Position numbers and translations under genes: made by a program. From Diadema setosum (taxonomy: Eukaryota > Echinodermata > Echinoidea > Diadematoida > Diadematidae), in the NCBI GenBank assembly GCA_033980235.1, contig CM067059.1, forward strand, positions 10,488,309 to 10,552,308: a DNA stretch of 64,000 nt, written 5' to 3'. Shown in pieces: positions 24,324 through 36,722 of this stretch. The first letter of the stretch is position 1. The number at the start of each line of letters is the position of its first letter. The notes beneath the pieces were generated by a model. The model was given only the letters and a program-made list of their open reading frames with translations. It made no database searches and had not been told where the DNA came from.

Positions 24324-25574
24324 CCTTTTACCTCCATTGGGTTTCATTTCCCCTGAATTTTGTCTCTTTGCTTCTCATTTATCCCTTCTGTCATTTCCTC
24401 ATCAATATTGAGCATGGCAATTCATGCAGGATGTTATGTATCAAAGAAAGTCACACGCTTTCTTTTGTGGGTAACATGGTTGACATCACATATTTGTTTA
24501 TCCAACAAAGAAATCGTTTATAAAAGTTGTGATGAGTTGACAGTTAACAGAATAACCCATTGACGGTTGCAAAACACCCACATGACAAAAAGTGACTGGT
24601 CAACACAAACTTGAAGTGTGAGTATGGCACAAATTAGCAGAAAGGAAATTATGACAGCATGTATCAAAATATTTACAAATCTGTTTACATATTTTGTTTC
24701 TTCTTAACAAAACAGTTTCTTTTTTAATATTCATATCTATTACAATACACAGAAATAGCATCGCTAAAATACAAACACACCACACACAGACACATACACA
24801 CACACAAATGTAAATCCATACATGCACAGCTCTTGAGAAGTTGTACCCATAACATAATAAACATAAAGACAGTAGATACCGTATTTTTTTTGCAGACCTT
24901 GTTTTTTTTTTTATTTTAGAAAGAGGTTCCTTTAAAGCAAATTCTGTATGTACAATCAATTGAGATGAATCACAAATATTAATAGTTACTTTTTTTTCAG
25001 CTATTCACACAAAAATGAATTGAGGAAAACCAAATGAACTCGGATAACATCTCAAAAAAAAAAACGACCGCGGCAAAACAGCGCCGGGCAGTCGCACCGA
25101 GACACCAAGCCAATGAATGCAATGCCATGAAAAAAAAAAAAGAATCAACAAAAGTGCACTGCTCTCATTTGCTCATTAGTAAATAGAAGAATAAGCATAA
25201 TAGTTGAGTACTTGTCAGATACATGTATCATTCTGATTGGCCTGTCCTACTCGATAAAAGGTCAGTTTATGGGAAGGCATATGAGAACAATACGACGACA
25301 CAAGGAAGGAGAGACTACATGGAGGCACGATTGGGTACGGAGGCAGCGGCAGGAGGCACACACGTCTTGCTTCCTATAAAGCCCAGGTACTCCTTCACTT
25401 CTTGGTAAGGGAGCATCAAATGAAAATGAAGATGAAAAAATAAGAATGGAAAATTTGTGATGCACATTTCTGTTTGTTTTCCTTTCACATCAGGTTTATC
25501 ACAACTCTTGCACTCTCATACAGTACAATAGCGTGGAGCCGATTCAAGCTTCATTGAAATCTCTGCCTATTTCA

Positions 25575-25742
25575 GGGTACCGTTTCATGAAAGTTATCAG
25601 CGCTGACAAGTTGTCAGTCTCTGACAATCACCATGGTAACAGTCAGTGACCAGAACATCTCAGCCAATCAAAACCAAGCATTTCACTGAAATTGTCAGAG
25701 ACTGACAACTTGTCAGCACCGACTAAATTGATGAAACACCCC
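25575..25742. mobile_element. 168-bp MITE with ~50-bp inverted arms
   Basis: Arms share TTTCAT, CAGCGCTGACAAGTTGTCAG (right: CGGTGCTGACAAGTTGTCAG) and TCTCTGACAAT in inverted orientation. The loop contains CACCATGGTAACAG and AGCCAATCAAAACCAAGC. No ORF. Target duplication unclear. Intergenic. Confidence 0.8.
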
Positions 25743-26148
25743 CCAGATGTCGTATGAATATCTGTGTCATAACTATAGCGGGATTTTGGTAGTACATGTT
25801 TCCCTCTCTATGAAAGAGTAATGACGAATCATGTGAGAAGTTTGAGCTCGGAATGTGGCGGTCAAGCCATAATTTAATGACTAGCACTACATCAATTTTC
25901 ATAATGTAATACATGTTTGCGTATGATGACATGCACAAAACTATTTTCTGTATTAACTTCTTCATAACATTTTGAAATGCCAATTCCTCCTTCATTTCAA
26001 ACAAAACTCCTTCAGGCCCCTCTCCCTCCTCCCCCTCAAAAAAAAAGGGGGAGGGATATATCGACAAATTGAATGGATATACTGTACTAAAGTCTTCCCA
26101 ACTTTACAAGGGTAAACAATCAAGGCAGATAACAGGCCCTGTAATTAC

Positions 26149-26241
26149 TTAACCCGTTGAGGGCGAGTCCCGAGTATACTCGGGCAGATATCCATGGGAA
26201 GCGAGTGTTGTGGCAAAATCAGTCCGTTCTCAATGGGTTAA
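26149..26241. mobile_element. 93-bp palindromic element, copy 2
   Basis: Same order of parts as the 2949 copy: TTAACCCGTTGAGGGCGAG, CCCGAGTATACTCGGG, then CCGTTCTCAATGGGTTAA at the end. No clear target duplication. Confidence 0.8.
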
Positions 26242-27640
26242 AACTTGTGTGTTCTTCTACAATCTTGGTGAGACTTGCAATGACCTCATATAATGTACAT
26301 TCAGTCTAGACACAGGGAATTCATTTTGTAAATGTTGTTCATTCTCATGTCTGCACGACACAGAGTATTTCTCGCTAACAGTCGCTAATAATGCAGAGAA
26401 AAATGACTGGGGACAGCACTTGCACCAAAATTAGGAAGGATAATTTGGGCATGGTTAACCTGCCTGATCTTTGTGTCATGCTTGTTTTGTTTTTCTTCGT
26501 TCTCTGATGAATCTGTTTCTGCAGAGTGGCATGTGAAATATTGAGGCTCCTTTGTACTACTTTATGATAAATCTGAGGTGAAATTAAACAAACCAACCAA
26601 CAAACAAACAGCAGCTGGCAGTCACCCGACTAACGGGACTAAGTGTGTTTGTGACCTCCCACGTACAAACTCTTCTGAGGGTAGCGTCCCGATTGCCGTG
26701 ACGCTTTCTGAACGAAAAAGAATGTGCTAGCTTGCTCATTGCGCAAATCTTCCAACACGCAAATACAACTGCCACGGCAGCGGAGGCTAATGTCACAAAA
26801 TAGAGGCATACTTCATGCCTGAATAGTGGCCTCAAGCACTCTGGACAGACAGCAACTTTTCAGCTAGGTTTCACAAGGGGGAAAGGTGACAGGCCTTGCA
26901 ACTTAAAAAATAATACAGTGATACGAGTGTGTAAATGTGTCATGTCTATACCTTCTGCGGCTGTTTCACCAACACTGATATCTATCAATGAGCCGCGTGA
27001 ATATATACAAATACCACAAGAAATTGTATATATAGTTATGAATTCATCACTTAAACGGACCAATGTGTGAACCATCAATCACTGGGCATTGGACAGTGTA
27101 CCAGCAAAAGTTTCAAAATTGCTACGTTAAAAAAAGAAAGTAATCAATTAAATACAAATCATGTAATTCTCATGGTACTTCACTGTGTTAAAATAAAAAT
27201 GACCATACTGCCATTCACAGTTCAATAAAAGCAATTCAGTGAATAGTCAGTCATCGTACATGTCAGCTTCGACAATATTTACACATGTGCATGTACAAGC
27301 GTTTGTAAGGCTAACAATGATTGATAGGTGGAAAATACCTTTTTCTATATATTTTAAACAACACATGTACACATTGATAGTGAGAACATTTCTCTCCTTT
27401 TTTTTTTTTTCCTTCTCATAAATACGCAGCTAGCACATAGAACATACCTTAGTCACATATACATTCACAAATATCAATTTTGTATGTTACTGCACTGTCT
27501 GGTGAGCGAGGCTGAAAGTTATACGGTATCACTAAGCAACCAGTGACGGAAAAGTAAGATGCGTTATCGTTAAGACTCAGCAGACAGACAGAAAGAGAGA
27601 GAAAAGAAAGAGGAAGAAAAGAAAGTGAGAGAGGGAAGAA

Positions 27641-27733
27641 TTAACCCGTTGAGGACGAGTCCCATGTATACTCAGGCAGGTGTCTATGGGAAATGCGTGT
27701 TGTAGCAAAATCAGTCCGTCCTCGACGGGTTAA
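27641..27733. mobile_element. 93-bp palindromic element, copy 3
   Basis: TTAACCCGTTGAGGACGAG at the left, CGTCCTCGACGGGTTAA at the right: the best-matched terminal inverted repeat of the three copies. The inner palindrome is decayed here (CCCATGTATACTCAGG). Confidence 0.8.
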
Positions 27734-28143
27734 GGGACAGAAGAGAGAGATAATTCTACTTCAGTACTCGTATTACACATCCTGTCAATCAACATTCGTC
27801 TTGTCGACAACGGCGAAAAACTTGGCTGGACGAGGGTCTGCCGCTGTGACACAAAATTTGAGATTTGCTGCGACATACCGGAGTACGCTCATACGTGACT
27901 ACATCTGTGAGGCCTTGTGAAGCGTGGACATTGACATAGGATTTACCGGCAGAATGAGACCGCCGGGTTAAGCACGTTTCTCATCCACAGCAAGAAAAAT
28001 CAGTGACCGTAAGGCGCATGCCCACCGAAGCTACTGAAACCGACTTTACAGGGAACCACAGATAAAAGGTCAAGTATAGGTTGGCGACTGTCGATCTTGC
28101 TTAATCATTTATATATATCTTGCATAATATCATAATTTACTGT

Positions 28144-28403
28144 TAGAGTGACAAAACCTCATATCTCAAAAAATGTCAAATGTTCAGGTGAGCAAATAAT
28201 ATGGCAGCAAAAACACTGTAACAGATGGGATTGGCTCTCCTTTGATATGCCATGGTGGCTTCATTTTTGGGGTAAGACAGCTAGGATTTGGACAGGGCAT
28301 TACTTGACTGATTATCTGACGATTAATCAAAGTAATACCTTCGGGCGGAGGCATGAAAAGTGAATTTCAGCAAAATTTGAGATACACAGTTTTGTCACCC
28401 TAG
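28144..28403. mobile_element. CTAGGGTGACAAAAC-ended MITE, copy 1
   Basis: Left TAGAGTGACAAAACCTCATA, right complement CTAGGGTGACAAAACTGTGT. The interior contains CTAGGATTTGGACAGGGCAT and GCCATGGTGGCTTCATTTTT, which recur in inverted orientation at 45127-45362. Confidence 0.8.
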
Positions 28404-30159
28404 CCACATATATGTATGGCATGACAACTCTTGTATCCTGGGTTTAATCCAGCTGAGCATGACAAACAAAAACAAGCACAGGGAAAAAAATAACAACCTC
28501 CAAAACACAAACATAGACTAGATCTGATCAATATGAAAACAAGAAGAATCAAGAGAATTTTGTAAATGAACTATAACTCATCGGGGGAAGAAATTAGGAG
28601 AGGTCCAAAAGATCACTGGCCAAGGTAAGCACAAGTTTGCTCCTCCAAAATCAGAGCTCTTGAGGCAAATAACTGGCTGCCAGAAGAGGCTTAGGACTAA
28701 GTGTTACCTCACTGATTGGCAGCTATGAATGCTGCTATTATCTGACCTCATTAACTGTTGCAAACCAAACCTTTCTACCGAGACATCTTGGCCATTTGAG
28801 TAATCATTATTCATTCATCAGTCATAAATAGTTATAATTATGATCTTTCAAATTTACAACTTCAGTATCATGGCAATGCAGTATTTGATATCTATATTTG
28901 CAATCTGTAGATCTGATGAACATCGATTTAGCCTGGCATCGAGACACCTTGGTTGGGCTGGCATTACATTCAGACGTTTGATGCAGTTTTTTTATGCAGC
29001 TGCTTTGAGAATTGTTTCCATGAGCATGGTGTGTCATTTTCCACTGCCAATTTTGCATCATCCCATTGACTGCAATGAGGTCAGTTTCTACTGCCAAATG
29101 ACAACAAATCATCAATTGGGACATTATTTGCTATAAGAATTAGACCGACAGTTCAACCTATGCGAATGAAGGAACTCGTCATGCAAACATAAAGATTGAT
29201 TTTTACATGTAACAGTCAGAAATATGGACAAAGGTCATATATAAGAATTCACTCATATGGTGCTTTTGACGAATCCAGTGCTTCCCATCTTGAATATATT
29301 GATTTTTCTTCAGTCACTTGGCAATTGTACAAACATTCATTTTTCAACTTCTGTTGAGTTGCTAGCAACATCTCTGGCCCCATTTTCTCCGTTTCAACAA
29401 AAGCAACCATAACCTGACATACGACACAAGAAAACTCATTTGTTTTCTTTCATGCTGTAAGTCAAAATGAATTGAAATGTTGCTCTCGAATTAAAAAATA
29501 TACTGACAGTAGCTAGATATCCATGGCAGTGTATCTTTAACGAAAGGGAATAAAAATTACAGATTGAAATGTTCTCATCCTGCATAAAACATGATAATCT
29601 GACAGTACTTTGGCAATGCAATGAATATATATAATAATTATATTGAAATAGATTATTTCTTGCAGTAGATAAAAAGACATTGGCATCATACTGCTTTTTG
29701 TATACAAGCTTCATCATTCTCTACATGAGGAGGGTGTGCTTGAAACTTTATATTCTTACAAATTCAAATTCACTACAGATAATCAACACTCGTGCAGAGC
29801 TGAAGGTCTACTTTTCTGAAAACAGTACACAAAACTGTGTCCACGCGGAAAGGAGTAAATCATTACGCACTACAATCTTCCGTCAGAGATATAAACTAAC
29901 TTTCTGCGTTAACATGTGCGTGAAGAGCTGACAGATAGTGTGGGTATACTGTATAAGCAAAAGTGATCATATCACACTGAAAAATGGTCTTTCTTACAGT
30001 TGGTTACTGGCACTGAGTCAAGAGCAAAGATCATCCTCTGAGACATGAATTTTCACAAATGAACATCTGAGACAATCGATACCACCATCTCTTCATTCTA
30101 ACGACCACTTCTCCCCTCAAACGGCAAATGCAGGTCAAACATATGCCATGACAGACTGA

Positions 30160-30330
30160 TACACTGTAAAAAGGAATGTCCGTGTGAATTTTAATTTTGC
30201 GAATTTCGCAAGAACCAAGATTCGCGATGATAACATGCATGTGAAAGTAGTTATCTACACTATATGCTTCGAATGCCAGTGGCAATTTGCGAAGATTTCA
30301 TGCCACGAAAAAGGCCGTCAGCTCCAATTT
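30160..30330. mobile_element. TTTGCGAATTTCGC-type repeat fragment
   Basis: CACTGTAAAAAGGAATGTCC followed by TTTTGCGAATTTCGCAAGAA, CATGCATGTGAAAGTA and CAGTGGCAATTTGCGAA. A similar set of motifs in opposite order occurs at about 40815-41010 (TACTGTAAAACC, GCAAATTGCCACTGGCA, TTCACAAGAGTTTCATGC). Probably the same TA-flanked group; boundaries uncertain. Confidence 0.45.
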
Positions 30331-30959
30331 GTGGAAATAAATTTAGGTACTTCATGTGAGTTTGAGCAGGAATTTTATCAGAGTCTGGAATCCCTATTTT
30401 CCCCGTAACTATTAGATTGGGGGGGGGGGGGGGGGGGAACACGGCAAAATTGCGCCCCAATGATAGAGGGATCCAGGTAGAGGGAGGCTGGATAGGAGAT
30501 GTTGGACTGTAGGTAAATATGCCTCTTGCTCGACAAAACTGAGCATTATTAATTTTACTATCTGCTTTGGGATGTGCAGCACAAAGACTTGGCTCAGAGT
30601 TTCCACAAACGTGAAGATACACTTTTTGTGAAGATGTATGAACTCAAACTACAATTTGGAAACACTTTTCAATTTTTTTATTTTTTGTTGTCCCTGTACA
30701 ATTTGCCACTTGACTAGAAAAGCAATGGATTCTTACATTGTGCCACTTTTCAAGGAGCTATCTTGAATCCTCAACACTAACTGCTGATGAGGGTTTCCGT
30801 TGTTAAAAGCCCTTGCACAAAATGAAATCTGGCAAGCTCAGCCCACCAGAAGTCGGCTGAAATGCTCTAATGCCTGTGCTTGTGATCTGTGTGAAGATTT
30901 ACAACGTGAATGCAACATCATTTCTACAATTTTTTGCTCTTGGTCCATCAATTGAAAGA

Positions 30960-31288
30960 GGGGAAAAAAAGGAAAGGACAGAAAAGGACAGAAAAGAAAA
31001 GAAAAGAAAAGAAAAGAAAAGAAAAGAAAAGGACAGAAAAGAAAAGAAAAGGACAGAAAAGAAAAGAAAAGGACAAGAAAAGAAAAGAAAAGGACAGAAA
31101 AGAAAAGAAAAGAAAAGAAAAGAAAAGAAAAGAAAAGGACAGAAAAGAAAAGGACAGAAAAGAAAAGGACAGAAAAGAAAAGGACAGAAAAGAAAAGAAA
31201 AGAAAAGAAAAGAAAAGAAAAGAAAAGAAAAGAAAAGAAAAGAAAAGAAAAGAAAAGAAAAGAAAAGAAAAGAAAAGAAAAGAAAAGA
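30960..31288. repeat. (GAAAA)n microsatellite interrupted by GGACA
   Basis: About 330 bp of GAAAA units. In the left two-thirds GGACAGAAAA interruptions recur at fairly regular spacing; the right third is pure GAAAA. ORFs are open in all frames on both strands because neither unit contains a stop. They are artefacts. Intergenic. Confidence 0.95.
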
Positions 31289-33751
31289 GGGAAACAATGT
31301 CCCCAACACACCAAAAACAAATGGACAGAGGGTGGAAGACAATAGCAGAAAAATCCACTGTATGTATCCTCTTTATTGGAATTGCTATTTTTTTTTTTAT
31401 TGCATTTACGAACATTTCTGATGTTTGAATTGATGTAGATTTCATACATTTTCAATCAGTAGCACGTTCCTACAGAAAAAACAAAACAAAACAAAACATA
31501 GTATTCTGAAACACAGCTTCTTCTAATCAGTTTTACATCTGATAACGGGAGATAATCATGTTCCTAGTTTATTTGCTTTCAATGCAGTTTGTAAAAGTCC
31601 ATCTCTCTACATCAAGGGGTTTAAAGCTAGAGGAAACATAGTCATCTTTGATTCAGTACATACTGCTACAACTTCCAGGAATCTAATATATATATATATA
31701 TATTTTTTTTTTTCATTTATCCTGCAGAAAGAGCATCACCTTGCTAACGAGGGAAAGAAAACCCTCTTTTGATGAGATAATGAGACACAAACAACACACT
31801 GATCACTTCTATCAATGTGGATATTAGTGGCAGACTCTAAAATCCCGGTCATTGCTACAGCTATCAAGGCCTGTACTTGAAAGATGGCCATCTCTACATT
31901 GTGAAGCGACGAACAATCGCTCAACACATGACATGGTAATTGAATATGATTCAATTCATCCTTACGCCATTGTATACAATCTCTTGAATCTTGTCAAAGG
32001 CAATCTCTTTGAAGAAACCTCAGAGTACCAAAATTCATTGAGGCAGAGGAAGAGGAGTAAGAAAGAGAAAGGGGGTGGGGTAGGAGAGAGAAATAACAAA
32101 AATCAATTGAAGCACAAACCAAAGTCTTCCTATCTGAAAATCTCTTATATCAAGATACGCGTAGTATCAACTCGACTTTTACTGATGTATTCTTGCTTCG
32201 ACAAGACAGACTTAAAATGCCTACTGGTAATAGAATGCCCATGCTTATATAGAATGATACTGTGCTTTTCTCTTCTTTTTTTTTCCACACAGCTGTACAG
32301 ATGAAGAGATTTGGAAATACACAGTATGATTTGTTGACATCTTTTCTACAAAAAAAAAAAAAAAAAGAAGGTCATCCATGTTGACATTGACACGGATCTT
32401 GCACAAGAGTCAGGTATCGCACGGTTTAGAATTTACCGCTCCTTTCAAATCATTTCAATCTTGGCCCAAGACTGAAAATGTACTTTCCACACAACTGCTA
32501 TCTAAGCAATGCCAAGGAGCATTCACAAATGGGATAGTTTTAGTCTCTGCGAGGCAAGATGAGGAGATAAGAAATCCAACATCCACACACATTGATGTGT
32601 CTAATACCTTCTTTATGCTGGGCACAAAACATTTTCCCACGCATTTATACATTTTCCATGTTCACTACATACGCTTGTCTTCTCTCTGCGCTTTATAGCC
32701 CATTACACACATATGTATTGTATCAAACCTCAGCATGACTATAGACATTGTGCACACTCAAGACAGAGATATATGGGAGTCCACAGATTCAGTTACATTT
32801 GTAGTACATTCCAGTTTAACTATCCTCTGCTGATATTTTCTTCCACAATGCATGTTTATGTACTCTTTCTGATGCAGAAAGTCTCAAAGATGGCATAATT
32901 TTGTTCCCCCCTGAATGATTCAGGTGAAACAAACACTGACATGATCACACTCGCCTGTAATTACAAGCAACATCAATGCCCATGGTTGTCTCACTTCGGA
33001 ATAGGATGAACCTTGTTTGATGGAGTGTTGGGGTTTTTTGTAATATTTTTGGGGCAGATGGTCTTAGTTAAACAGGTAGGTAATTTAATAGATGACTCCA
33101 GAAAATCATTTACTTCATCTCTGCCAGGACTTGCAGACTACCTTATATAATGTATGGTAGATAAACCTGGAATCTCTCTCTCTTTCTCTCTCCATGGGAG
33201 GCATATTTCTCTCACGTTGTCACGGGAACCGGTACATAAGACGAAAACAACGCTTCCAAAGCTCCCACGGCTACCTCTCAGAAGGATACAGAATGTGATT
33301 TGGCAGACCAACGCCACTTGCCGCTTCAGGCACGTACGTCTATCAGATCTCCAGAATTAATGTCATCAATTTGCTCCGGATCGGGCCAATGCAGGCAAGG
33401 AAGAGGGGGGAGGACCCAGAAGAGGGAGTGCGGATGGAGACACAAACAAGTACTTCTGGAAATTAATAGCAAAGGGCCACTCTGTTGACCCCCCACCTTG
33501 CCGCTTCCCTCAACTTCAGACAGTTTCCATCGGCATCAAGTGTCTTCCTCGGCAAAAAATTTTGTGAAATGGCCCACTAACATCGAGAGAGCTGCAACGA
33601 GATGCGCTCTATTAGTATCCTTTCAGCCAATCACAGACAGGGAGGTTCATAAGATTCGTTACCACCGTCTCTCATCCACCCCTAGCAGGTCGTCGGGGGG
33701 TGCCGATACAAAAGAGTCTCCGTGCGGCGGGTGGGTGGGGAGGGAGGCGGC

Positions 33752-33895
33752 CTACATCATGTTTGCGTGCCCCGTCAGCAGGTAGATGTTGCAGGGCTGG
33801 GTGGGGTCGGCGATGGGGTGGCTCTTGAGTACTATGAGCTTTTCGTGTCCCAGGAGAGTGAAGATTTTGCTCTTGTCGCAGATCTCCTGGGTTAC
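33752..33895 (-). CDS. MAP4K3/5: MAP4K terminal coding exon (CNH end and stop)
   Basis: Acceptor CACAG is followed by GTA ACC CAG. The exon encodes 47 residues starting VTQEICDKSKIF and ending LLTGHANMM, then TAG at 33752-33754. It enters in phase 0, continuing SNE from the preceding exon to give the family string NEVTQEI. It is the last strand of the CNH beta-propeller. Vertebrate MAP4K3/5 proteins end in a similar LAGHENSY-like tail, so the C-terminus looks natural rather than truncated. The longest ORF across this exon is in another frame and is a shadow. Confidence 0.93.
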   Translation of the reverse strand, partial: VTQEICDKSKIFTLLGHEKLIVLKSHPIADPTQPCNIYLLTGHANMM

Positions 33896-34708
33896 CTGTG
33901 GATGAGTCACACAGGAAGAGAAAAACACAACAAAAGTTGTGGAGCATATTTCACAGCTAAAATAATATCTACTGATAAATCCATTACAATCAAAACCATA
34001 ACATTAGGTAGATCTGACCACAGGGAAACTATATGAATTAAAAAAAAAATTAAGCCACAATAGTTTGGATACAAGAGGTATGTGGCACAGACAAAAAAAT
34101 CAAACAAACAAACAAAACTGTTTAAAATAGCCACCCATTGAAGACTAGATTACATTGGTGACAAGATCTCAATTTTTAACAACTCACTGATAAAATGCTG
34201 CCAACAAGATGCTCCTTTTCTTTCATTAAATTTTGATTAGCTCTTCTAATGTGTCAAAATCTATCTGACCACAGGATATACATGCAGAACTGAATATAGG
34301 TGTGGGATATATTCACTAAACTAGTAAACTGAGGCTTTAGTCTCGACTGCACAGTGAGCTCACGTCTTTCTACAAATTGATGACATTATCGGCAAACCCA
34401 CTGTCTTCAAAAAAAAAACATTTGGACAAATGACACCGTAGACACAGCTCTGTGATTTCAAAAGTCCCATGAGAATTTTAATCTGCCATTTCATCTGTCA
34501 AACTCTATTTGCCTGCACGGTCAAATTTACAGAGGTATGTGAAATCAAAACGAGGATGTGAAGATGATACGAATTAGCATGCAGGTAAACTGCTGTCCCA
34601 CACATGAAGTAATTCCAAGATGGAAAATTGCAATAGATTTTAGCGGTATGAAACCAACTCCAATCTCCCTGAAGTAAATGAAGCAACTCCTGGGTCTCTC
34701 TGGCTCAC

Positions 34709-34872
34709 CTCGTTCGACCTGAAGCTCCTGCCCTGCATACCGTGCCGATGGAAGGCCAGCACGCTGTCCTGTAGTACTACCAGTTTGTCGACGGCGAAGT
34801 CGAAGTGGAGCTCGGTGAGCAGCTTCTTGCTCGACCGCGGCCTCCCGTTCAGGTTGACCACCTTGACTTCAC
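34709..34872 (-). CDS. MAP4K3/5: MAP4K CNH exon (VVNLNGRPRSSKKLL)
   Basis: 164 nt. Acceptor CTGCAG|GT and donor GAG|GTGAGC. The first two bases complete AGT (Ser) with the A left by the previous exon, giving DSEVKVVNLNG. The protein runs through SSKKLLTELHFDF, LQDSVLAF and HRHGMQGRSF to SNE, all characteristic of the MAP4K CNH domain. It ends in phase 0. Confidence 0.95.
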
Positions 34873-36477
34873 CTGCAGTTAGGGTGAATGGAGTCGACGG
34901 GGGAAGCGAGGTAAAGTTCACAGTTCAAAGGTCAACAATGGTCCACACAACCCAGCTCAAAAAGCCCTGGTCCTGCCATTGCACCTGCATGAGGTGATCA
35001 CTTATTCTAATGAAACATATTACAAACCCAAGTTCCATACCACAACATATAACATGCGGAAAACTGCTAAAAGATGCTAATCTTCAGCAACCTCAAAATC
35101 TGCCTTGAGTATTCTCCAGCAGATTAGATTTTCGATGGCAAAACCAAAGGTGTTTGGCTAGCACTTTTGACTTACGATGTGTACATGTAGATCATCTGGA
35201 AATTGCCCCAGCAAACAGATGAGATAAAATAGATATTTGCAAACACTTCCAAACATGGATTAGAAAGCTGCACAAAAACCTGTGATAAACATAACATCCC
35301 CCCTGACAAATACAGCACAGGCACTCAACTCTTGACAAGGCAATTTGCACTTTTTTTAAAAAAAAAGCCCATAACTTCTTTAATCAATGTAACATCCAAG
35401 TTTTTATATAAATCATTCATTCTGACCAAACAGTGGTTTAGCGTAAGTGGGTGAAGCAAATCAAATCAAATCAAACAAATAAACAACAACAGAAAACATG
35501 GTCATGTACAACTGAATGCAAGCTTGGGTAACATGCACTGTTAGGCGGCAGACGTTCAGACCACTGTTATGACTGCTGGTTAGTATCGGCTTTGTTTGTT
35601 TTGTTTTTTTTTGTGTTTTGTTTTTGAATGCTGTTTATCATACACCTCTGCACTGCTTGTACTACTTTGTTGGGCAAAAATCTGTTGCCTACAGATTCAT
35701 CTCAATTCAACGGTAATGAAATTCACTTTTAGAGTAGTTTCACTAATATCTGAGATTCAGTATTGTTGGCAGATGTATGAAGGGAGAGAGAGAAGGCGAG
35801 AGAAATGTGAGGGTGAGAGAGAGAAAGAGAGAGAAAGGAGAGAGGACTCAAGGACTCTGTGACAGAAATATATTTCTTGGACATAAAAGCCAATACAGTT
35901 TGAGAGGGGAATATGTGCTGTTGCTAACATGGGTATGTATAGCCTGTATTACATTTTAGCTTTTTAAAAAAAAAAATCATTTGAATGCCACGGTATCCTT
36001 TATTCCCACCAATAACAACAAAAAAAATAAAAAAATAAAAATAAGTTACACATTTTTATGAATGATGCTGTCACCTTTTATCATAATTTTCATCATTCAT
36101 TGCGAACCTTTTGTGAGGTAGAATGAAAACTTATCTCTTATTTGAGTACCATTCTGGTCACATACTGCTGTGTATATCAGTTGTACTATCACCAAAAGCC
36201 CTTGTGCTACGTTCATATCAACTGACCCCTTGAATTGGTAAGACGATTAGAGTTAATGTTTCTGTCTCTCACATTGGCAACTTTATGGACACTTTCTTTT
36301 TCTGTTAATATTGTGTAGATTAAACTGAAGCATTTTCATCTATCTTCCTCCAATAAAGGATACAGAGTCAAATTCAGCATTTAAACTCCTTGGACTGGAT
36401 GAGTTAATCTGGTCCATTTTGTGATCAAAGAGGCCTATTCATGGCAGATTGGAAGTATTGGATTCTCACTTCACAAA

Positions 36478-36722
36478 TACTGTATACGCCAAGTATTTCA
36501 TGAGGGTTTTTATTTTCGCGAATTTCGCGAGTCAGGTGCTATTCGCGAAATTAAGGACACACAAAAATATTGACTCTGATCAAGCTATGAATGTGATGTA
36601 CGCGTATACATTTTTCCATTCAGTACAGGACTCCACGATCGCGAATTCAACCACTCGCGAAATCGTCGGGAAGTTCTGATTTGCGAAAATTTAGACTCGC
36701 TAAATACATGGCATATACAGTA
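36478..36722. mobile_element. TA-flanked MITE (TACTGTATACGCCA ends)
   Basis: 245 bp. Inverted ends TACTGTATACGCCAAGTATTT and (complement) TACTGTATATGCCATGTATTT. The subterminal TTTTCGCGAATTTCGCGAG pairs with ACTCGC/TTTGCGAAAA-type motifs near the other end. No ORF. In the intron between the last two CNH introns' exons (34873-38439). Confidence 0.85.

Larger units (their letters stand above)
23594..33751. other. Intergenic region and MAP4K 3' flank
   Basis: About 10 kb with no supported coding sequence. Holds the MITEs at 24108, 25575, 26149, 27641 and 28144, the (GAAAA)n array, a G18 run near 30420 and (TA)n near 31686. The part adjoining 33752 should include the MAP4K 3' UTR; AATAAA-type signals on the minus strand occur at about 31369 and 31567 but are too far away to assign confidently. 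Confidence 0.55.

Noticed and set aside
30838..31455. Five overlapping long ORFs of Lys/Arg/Glu or Phe/Leu/Ser
   Set aside because: Products of the (GAAAA)n microsatellite, open in every frame.
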